Source: Pseudomonas sp. FP2309 (lineage in GTDB: Bacteria > Pseudomonadota > Gammaproteobacteria > Pseudomonadales > Pseudomonadaceae). Taken from it: 64,000 bases of DNA. How positions within the stretch are numbered: the first letter of the stretch is position 1; every line of letters begins with the position of its first letter. Below are positions 59,042 through 64,000 of this stretch, piece after piece. Made by a program: the position numbers and the translations under genes. The stretch is taken from the NCBI RefSeq assembly GCF_030687575.1, contig NZ_CP117439.1:2843501-2907500 (forward strand), written 5' to 3'. Under the pieces are notes generated by a model. That model worked only from the letters and a program-made list of their open reading frames with translations. It made no database searches and was not told where the DNA came from.

Positions 59042-59602
59042 TTAATTGCGCCGCTCGATCAATTGCAGGAACGCCTGGCGCGTAGTGGCTGAATCACGAA
59101 AGGCTCCCAGCATCACCGATGAGATCATCACGGAGTTCTGCTTCTGAACGCCGCGCATCATCATGCACATGTGTTGTGCTTCAACGACCACCGCTACGCC
59201 GGCTGCCCCCGTGATCTGCTGGAGGGCGTCTGCGATTTGTTTGGTCAGGTTTTCCTGGATCTGCAAGCGCCGGGCAAACATATCCACTATCCGCGCCACC
59301 TTCGACAACCCCAGCACCTTGCCGGTGGGGATGTACGCCACATGCGCCTTGCCGATGAAGGGCAGCATGTGATGCTCGCACAGTGAATAAAGCTCGATAT
59401 CACGCACGATGATCATCTCATCGTTCTGCGACTCGAACAGCGCGCCGTTGATGATTTCTTCGAGATTCATCGCATAGCCGTTGCACAGGTACTGCATGGC
59501 TTTGGCGGCGCGCTTGGGCGTGTCCAGCAGCCCTTCGCGGTCAGGGTTCTCGCCGACGCCGACCAGAATTTCGAGGTAATTCTCGGCTAATGATGGGTTC
59601 AC
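59042..59602 (-). CDS. folE: GTP cyclohydrolase I
   Basis: A 186-residue enzyme with a GTG start at 59602 (GAGG seven bases upstream). The zinc ligands lie in [20 protein letters not shown] and [11 protein letters not shown]; the catalytic and GTP-binding loops [20 protein letters not shown] and [12 protein letters not shown] are intact. It converts GTP to dihydroneopterin triphosphate. The genome presumably has another folE elsewhere. This copy is grouped with an SDR and a DUF393 protein, suggesting a specialised pterin or stress-inducible role. Confidence 0.93.
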   Translation of the reverse strand: MNPSLAENYLEILVGVGENPDREGLLDTPKRAAKAMQYLCNGYAMNLEEIINGALFESQNDEMIIVRDIELYSLCEHHMLPFIGKAHVAYIPTGKVLGLSKVARIVDMFARRLQIQENLTKQIADALQQITGAAGVAVVVEAQHMCMMMRGVQKQNSVMISSVMLGAFRDSATTRQAFLQLIERRN

Positions 59603-59643
59603 GTGGATGCCTCGCAATTCGATTTTCAGCTGGGTGGGTGCCC

Positions 59644-60072
59644 TTAGGGCCTTTTGTCCTGCGCTACAGCGCAGCGGTCGTCACGACACCGTCGACCGCC
59701 ATCGGGATGCGGCAACCATCCCAAGCGGGGCCGCAGGCGGCAGAAGGCGCGATAACCGAGTGCAAAAAACGGCCTGAGCGGTCGCCAGCTCAACGGGGCG
59801 GCCCACGCCCCCAAACCGGCTGCGCGCCAGCTCCACAGTGTGGCGTCCAGGCCTGTCACCCAGCGTCCATCGTCGAACCGGGCATGCAGCGACCCTTGCA
59901 TCTGGTCCAGCGTGAAACCCAGCGCCGTTGCATCGAACTCGCCGTGGCTGATATCAACCAACACCAGGCGAGTTTCCAAGGCGCGCCGACTCAATAGGCG
60001 GACCTCGCGGGCGCAGAGAGGACAGTCGCCATCGTAGTAAAGCGTCAGTGGCCAATCGCTTTTCTTGTACAT
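59644..60072 (-). CDS. DUF393 thiol-disulfide oxidoreductase-like protein
   Basis: A 142-residue protein opening [20 protein letters not shown], with the CPLC redox motif near residue 18, and [20 protein letters not shown], typical of the DCC (DUF393) family. The C-terminal half is hydrophobic and Trp-rich ([20 protein letters not shown]), as in membrane-associated members. It is first in the operon with folE and the SDR. The minus-strand segment TATACA at about 60093-60098 is a possible -10. Confidence 0.85.
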   Translation of the reverse strand: MYKKSDWPLTLYYDGDCPLCAREVRLLSRRALETRLVLVDISHGEFDATALGFTLDQMQGSLHARFDDGRWVTGLDATLWSWRAAGLGAWAAPLSWRPLRPFFALGYRAFCRLRPRLGWLPHPDGGRRCRDDRCAVAQDKRP

Positions 60073-60352
60073 CGGTTACTGCTCTGTATAGGTTTTATCC
60101 AAGATAGGCTGAAAAATAGTCGCTGACAATGGGCGTTGGTCTTTTGTCGTGCGGTTTGCCGAAAAGCTCCCTCCGGGGAAGGATGGCTCGCCGTTTCTGT
60201 TGTGCTCGTCGCGAGCAAAGTCGCAGTGCTCCAGTTATTGCGCGGGTGCGTGCGTCGCTGGCGGACCTTGCCTATCACCGGACATTGCCTGAAAAAACCG
60301 GGTGTTCAGACAATTGCAGAGGGCTTTATTCCAGTGTGGACATTCCCGAAGG

Positions 60353-60378
60353 CTGTACATAAACAAAAAAATGTACAG
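60353..60378. promoter_or_regulatory. CTGTACAT-N10-ATGTACAG operator candidate
   Basis: Perfect eight-base arms separated by an A-rich ten-base spacer, about 280 bp upstream of the DUF393 start. The dyad geometry resembles MerR-family sites. It may control the folE operon. Confidence 0.55.
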
Positions 60379-60466
60379 GTTTCGCTAAAGTTCGTAGCAT
60401 CCTCGGCCGATGGCTAGCGCGAACGTCAAATCGTTGCTCAAGCTGAGTGCGGCGCCGAGACTTAAT

Positions 60467-60485
60467 TGATAGCACTAGGCTATCA
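60467..60485. promoter_or_regulatory. TGATAGC-N5-GCTATCA dyad
   Basis: A perfect 7+5+7 inverted repeat about 135 bp upstream of the chemoreceptor start at 60621. It is an operator candidate for that gene. Confidence 0.4.
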
Positions 60486-60620
60486 GCTCGGTACACATTG
60501 CTAACTGGCTGGCCAACTCCGCACCCACGTATCGTCCACACACTTACCGTGAGCGGCTGACAGGCTGACTCGCCTATGCGCGCAAACCCAATCCTCTACA
60601 GGGCACATTCCGAGCTAGCC

Positions 60621-62261
60621 ATGAAGAAAACGCTTTCGTTGGCCACACGTATAGGGCTTAGCTTCGCAGCCGTCCTGGCGCTTCTTGTACTGATCACTGC
60701 CATCGGCATTCAGCGCGTTGCGTTCATTGATTCCACCTTAAGCGACGTCAGCGAAAACGCCGCAAAGGTGCAGCGCTATGCGATCAATTTCCGGGGCAGC
60801 GTGCACAACCGCGCCATTGCCATCCGCGATGCGGTGCTGGTGACGACTGACCTTGGCCTGGAAAAACACTTGGCCGAAGTCACAGCCCTGGAAAAAGACT
60901 ACGCCGATTCGGCAGCGCCCATGGATCAGCTGTTCAAGGCGGCGAACGTGACGGGCGAAGAGGCTCGGTTACTCGCCGCGATCAAGGACATTGAACAACA
61001 AACCCTGAAATCGACCCAGGCGGTATTGTCCCTGCGCCGGGCTGGCGATATTGCAGGCGCCCAGGCGCTGCTGATGCGTCAAACGTCGCTGGATTACAGT
61101 GAGTGGCTCAAACGCGTGAATGCGTTGATCGACTATGAAGAGGCGTCAATCAAGGCCAAGCTTGGCGACGTTCAGGCCACCGCCAGCCAGTTCAGTACAC
61201 TCATGTTGGTCGCAACAGGTATTGCTCTGCTGCTGAGCCTCCTGTTGTCGGCGGTGATCATTCGTTTCGTGAAATCCACGTTGGGCGCTGAGCCCACCGA
61301 GGTTGCACTGGCCATCGAGCGGCTGGCGGCGGGGGACATTAATCAAACGATCTCCACTCGTTACCCCGCCAGCGTGATGGGCGTGTTGAAAGACGCGCTC
61401 AGCCACCTGGCGGAGACCATCCAGCAGGTGCGCGGAGCGGCCCAAGAGGTCAATCACGCCTCGACTCAATTGTCCGCCACCTCATCGGCCAACAACCAAC
61501 AGATCAGTCTGCAAATCCGCGAAGCCGAGCAAGTGGCCACAGCCATCACGCAAATGGCTGCGACGGTGAATGAAGTGTCCGGGTATGCCGCGCAGGCGGC
61601 GGATGCTTCGCGGTTGGCCGATACGGAAGTGGAAAGCGGCAATCAATTGGTGGCAAACACCACACGTGCCATCGAACAGCTTGCAATAACGCTGGAACAG
61701 ACGACGGATACCGTAAACGAGGTTTCCAAACACAGTGAAAATATCGAGTCGGTGATCGACGTGATCAACGCCATCGCCGCGCAAACCAATTTGCTGGCCC
61801 TGAACGCCGCGATCGAGGCCGCGCGAGCCGGAGAGCATGGGCGCGGGTTCGCGGTGGTCGCGGATGAGGTGCGCTCACTGGCAAACCGCACGCAGCAGTC
61901 GACCGAGGAAATTCGGACGATGATCAGCACCTTGCAACTGGGCACAGAAACCGCATCGCAAACCATGCGCACCAGTTGCGAGTTGATGAGCCAGACCGTC
62001 ACACAAACCCGAAGCGCGCAGGATGCGCTGGCCAGGATCAGCGAGCAGGTCGGCGCCATCAGCCATATGAATGCTCAGATCGCCAGTGCCTCGGTGCAGC
62101 AGAGCAGCGTTGCCGATGATGTTGCTCAAAATATAAATCGCATTCATGAATCCACCGTGCAGTCGGCTGCCGGCTCACGCCAAGTGGCAACCGCCAGCAT
62201 GGAGCTGTCCCAGTTGGCAGACCGCCTTACCGCTAAAGTGGCGTTCTTCAGCGCTGCTTAG
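60621..62261 (+). CDS. Transmembrane methyl-accepting chemotaxis protein, four-helix sensor
   Basis: A 546-residue chemoreceptor. A membrane segment at residues 6-30 ([20 protein letters not shown]) precedes a periplasmic four-helix-bundle sensor of about 160 residues ([20 protein letters not shown]). A second membrane segment ([20 protein letters not shown]), HAMP and a long MCP signalling domain follow, with the tip [20 protein letters not shown]. The [13 protein letters not shown] segment resembles the 4HB_MCP sensors of Pseudomonas that detect organic acids or amino acids; the ligand is unknown. I chose the ATG at 60621 ([11 protein letters not shown]); the frame is open to 60576. Confidence 0.93.
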   Translation: MKKTLSLATRIGLSFAAVLALLVLITAIGIQRVAFIDSTLSDVSENAAKVQRYAINFRGSVHNRAIAIRDAVLVTTDLGLEKHLAEVTALEKDYADSAAPMDQLFKAANVTGEEARLLAAIKDIEQQTLKSTQAVLSLRRAGDIAGAQALLMRQTSLDYSEWLKRVNALIDYEEASIKAKLGDVQATASQFSTLMLVATGIALLLSLLLSAVIIRFVKSTLGAEPTEVALAIERLAAGDINQTISTRYPASVMGVLKDALSHLAETIQQVRGAAQEVNHASTQLSATSSANNQQISLQIREAEQVATAITQMAATVNEVSGYAAQAADASRLADTEVESGNQLVANTTRAIEQLAITLEQTTDTVNEVSKHSENIESVIDVINAIAAQTNLLALNAAIEAARAGEHGRGFAVVADEVRSLANRTQQSTEEIRTMISTLQLGTETASQTMRTSCELMSQTVTQTRSAQDALARISEQVGAISHMNAQIASASVQQSSVADDVAQNINRIHESTVQSAAGSRQVATASMELSQLADRLTAKVAFFSAA

Positions 62262-62329
62262 GATCGTTCGGGGCGGGCTCACAAAGGTTTACGGCTTCAG
62301 ACTTACTATGATTCAACAGGCGGTTTTCC

Positions 62330-63643
62330 ATGTTCAACACCAAGATCAAGCACCAACTTAACGCTCAGGCGGCCGAGCTGTCGGAGCTGCGCCAACTGCG
62401 CGATGGCCTGGACCGCGAAATGCTGACATTGAGTATCGACTCGGCGTTTGCAATTACCGCCTGCAATCAGAACTTTGCCCAGGCGTTGGGCTACACCCAG
62501 AATCAGCTCCTGGGGCGCGCCATGGCTGATATCGTGCCGCAGTACGTATCCAAGCTGCCGTGCTTTCACAACTTTCGCGCCGCGGTGGCGGCAGGCAAGT
62601 CAATTTCTGACGAATACCGATACCTGCATGCCGACGGTTCACTCGTGTGGCTTGATGCCCATTGGCAACCCATAGTCGACAGCGCCGGCCGGTTAAGTCA
62701 CATCACCTGCCATGCGACGAACATCACTTCACGCGTTGAAAAAGCCTCGGAAAACGCGTCCTTCATTGATGCATTACTTCGCTCGACGGCGGTGATCGAG
62801 TTCGATCTTTCCGGGCATGTACTCATGGCCAATGAGCAATTCTTGAAAGCGATGGGCTACAGCCTGGGCCAGGCTAAAGGCAGTCACCACCGTATTTTCT
62901 GTAAGCCGGATGAAGTTTCATCCCAGCGATACACGGACTTTTGGTCAACCTTGAATAAGGGTGAGTTTGTCGCCGGCCGCTTTGAACGCGTCGACAGTCG
63001 TGGCCAGACCGTATGGCTGGAAGCGACGTACAACCCGGTTTATGACACTGAAGGAACGCTCTGCAAAGTGGTCAAATTTGCGACGGTCGTGACTGACCAG
63101 GTCTCTCATGAACAGGCCGTCAGCCAGGCAGCCCTGACGGCGTTTGAAATTTCGCAACAGACCGATGTGGCGGCCCAGCGCGGCGCCGTCGTGGTGAAGG
63201 ACACGATGCACACCATGCGCAAAGTCGCAGTGGATATGCAGGCTGCCTCCAACGGTGTCGAAGCGCTCGGAAAACAGTCACTGTTGATCAGCTCGATCAT
63301 CCAGACGATCAGCAGCATCGCCCAACAAACCAACCTGTTGGCCTTGAACGCGGCCATAGAAGCGGCGCGCGCGGGTGAGCAAGGCCGAGGCTTCGCGGTC
63401 GTCGCTGATGAAGTGCGCAAATTGGCTGGACGCACCAGCGGCGCGACTGAAGAGATTGCATCGGTGGTGTTGCAGAACCAGAAACTGGTCGATGAGACGG
63501 TCAGTGAGATGGCCAATAGCAAGGCCCAGGCTGAGCAGGGCCTCGAATTAGCTACCCAGGCAGGCGACGTGATTGTGGAAATTCAAGACGGCGCCAGGCG
63601 GGTGGTCGACGCCGTTGCTAAGTTCGCGCATCAGATCGCTTAG
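62330..63643 (+). CDS. Soluble PAS-PAS chemoreceptor (BdlA-like), second copy
   Basis: A 437-residue paralogue of the protein at 55104, also starting [23 protein letters not shown] 1 is more diverged ([20 protein letters not shown]), while PAS 2 keeps the [11 protein letters not shown] strand ([20 protein letters not shown]). The MCP domain has [20 protein letters not shown]. It has no membrane segment and no C-terminal pentapeptide. It follows the transmembrane chemoreceptor by 68 bases. It is probably an energy or redox taxis or biofilm-dispersal sensor. Confidence 0.9.
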   Translation: MFNTKIKHQLNAQAAELSELRQLRDGLDREMLTLSIDSAFAITACNQNFAQALGYTQNQLLGRAMADIVPQYVSKLPCFHNFRAAVAAGKSISDEYRYLHADGSLVWLDAHWQPIVDSAGRLSHITCHATNITSRVEKASENASFIDALLRSTAVIEFDLSGHVLMANEQFLKAMGYSLGQAKGSHHRIFCKPDEVSSQRYTDFWSTLNKGEFVAGRFERVDSRGQTVWLEATYNPVYDTEGTLCKVVKFATVVTDQVSHEQAVSQAALTAFEISQQTDVAAQRGAVVVKDTMHTMRKVAVDMQAASNGVEALGKQSLLISSIIQTISSIAQQTNLLALNAAIEAARAGEQGRGFAVVADEVRKLAGRTSGATEEIASVVLQNQKLVDETVSEMANSKAQAEQGLELATQAGDVIVEIQDGARRVVDAVAKFAHQIA

Positions 63644-63708
63644 CAAAACATGCCGCGGCAATGGGAGTGGGTGAGGCGCGTAATGAAGAGGAGGGGCGCG
63701 CATGCTGC

Positions 63709-63731
63709 AGCGCGTTCTGAGTGAACGCGCT
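63709..63731. terminator. 8-bp hairpin after the chemoreceptor
   Basis: AGCGCGTT, a seven-base loop and AACGCGCT, followed by TATCTCATT. It lies 66 bases after the stop at 63643 and just beyond the possible minus-strand ORF ending at 63740. Confidence 0.55.
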
Positions 63732-63739
63732 TATCTCAT

Positions 63740-63892
63740 TCAGGCCGGATGCGACCGAAGCTCACCATCTGCTATGCCTCCACGACGCCGATAGGCCTCT
63801 GCCAGGGACGGCACCCACGGGCGTACCACCGGCTTTTCAACGGCGTGCTCAACGTTTGCGACTTCAGGTCGATAACTTTTTGAACATGCCAA
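63740..63892 (-). CDS. Possible small protein (50 residues)
   Basis: An open frame on the minus strand with a protein-like composition (RPEVANVEHAVEKPVVRPWV, then SLAEAYRRRGGIADGELRSH). The only start is a TTG without a clear ribosome-binding site, and it opens just after a stop, so it may be the remnant of a longer gene. The hairpin at 63709-63731 would end its transcript. Confidence 0.25.
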   Translation of the reverse strand: MACSKSYRPEVANVEHAVEKPVVRPWVPSLAEAYRRRGGIADGELRSHPA

Positions 63893-63918
63893 CCATCAGT
63901 GGGAAACCGGAATCTCGT

Positions 63919-64000
63919 ATGCGCCTTAGAAACCTCAATTTAGCTCCACGAGCTGCCCTGTTTTTCGCTTCTATCATCGCGCTTGTTGTTGTTCTGGGCG
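63919..64000 (+). CDS. Methyl-accepting chemotaxis protein, N-terminal fragment at the window edge
   Basis: Starts MRLRNLNLAPRAALFFASII and continues ALVVVLG to the end of the window: a short basic N-terminus followed by a hydrophobic membrane segment, exactly how the large family of Pseudomonas Cache/four-helix chemoreceptors begins. Only 27 residues are visible, so the sensor type is unknown. It would be the fourth chemoreceptor gene within 9 kb. Confidence 0.7.
   Translation, partial: MRLRNLNLAPRAALFFASIIALVVVLG

Larger units (their letters stand above)
60073..60620. other. 550-base intergenic region with two operator-like dyads
   Basis: This region lies between the leftward DUF393-folE operon and the rightward chemoreceptor gene. 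It holds a perfect 8+10+8 inverted repeat (60353-60378) and a 7+5+7 one (60467-60485). Open frames at 60045-60278 (minus) and 60129-60417 (plus) have no ribosome-binding site or domain. The 60140-60240 part reads like a conserved intergenic repeat rather than a gene. No tRNA is visible. Confidence 0.5.

Noticed and set aside
1..64000. tRNA, rRNA, CRISPR, transposase, integrase or phage genes
   Set aside because: I looked for T-loop-like GGTTCGA motifs, repeat-spacer periodicity and recombinase motifs and found none that could be supported.

Overview
The window is about 64 kb of chromosomal DNA from a Pseudomonas of the P. fluorescens group. The evidence is the roughly 60 % GC content, the protease-inhibitor-AprDEF-lipase cluster at 15.4-23.2 kb (a hallmark of that group), DUF1652 and BdlA-like proteins, and GGCGAGC-type palindromic intergenic repeats. 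There is no rRNA, recognisable tRNA, CRISPR array, insertion sequence or prophage. The window cuts a LysR gene on the left and a chemoreceptor gene on the right.

Layout. 0-10.6 kb: a LysR regulator, a quinone-oxidoreductase-like enzyme, an unrecognised protein coupled to a MocR-type regulator, phosphoglucomutase, a pirin and a UvrD-family helicase. 10.6-14.9 kb: a DUF1652 protein, then an AraC regulator with an amine/polyamine-type group (FAD oxidase, cupin, periplasmic binding protein). 15-23.2 kb: alkaline protease aprA, inhibitor inh, type I secretion genes aprD-aprE-aprF and an RTX lipase. Two exact RsmA/RsmE consensus sites lie over the ribosome-binding sites of aprA and aprD. 23.2-31 kb: a small lipoprotein, a FAN1-type nuclease overlapping a nuclease-helicase fusion, an epoxide-hydrolase-like enzyme, and the alpha-E/ATP-grasp pair. 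31-36.4 kb: a membrane protein, two small acidic proteins, a three-gene PAS kinase/receiver/receiver-EAL cluster, and a tandem universal stress protein with two Anr-like boxes upstream.

37.8-44.2 kb is the most interesting region. It is a tightly overlapping seven-gene minus-strand operon: a 'thermostable hemolysin' family protein (GNAT-like by eye), an AMP-dependent ligase, a heme-oxygenase-like diiron oxidase candidate, a short-chain dehydrogenase, a secreted repeat protein, and an OmpR-family regulator with its sensor kinase. Two mirrored PmrA-like boxes sit in its promoter region, shared with a divergent cytochrome b561 gene. I infer an undescribed, self-regulated pathway for an acyl-derived small molecule.

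44.9-51 kb: a sugar ABC transporter, LacI regulator and xylulokinase operon, with two LacI-type palindromes 32 bp apart and a Crc/Hfq-type motif in the leader. This is better read as a pentose/pentitol operon than a ribose operon. 51-57.4 kb: an Lrp regulator with a divergent DMT exporter, RlhA, a RidA protein, a soluble PAS-PAS chemoreceptor and an oxaloacetate-decarboxylase-family enzyme. 57.6-64 kb: a thymidylate-kinase-like protein, a DUF393-folE-SDR operon and a run of three more chemoreceptor genes.

All calls come from reading motifs and context. No database search was possible. Enzyme assignments based on invariant motifs are firm; exact substrates and regulatory sites are inference.
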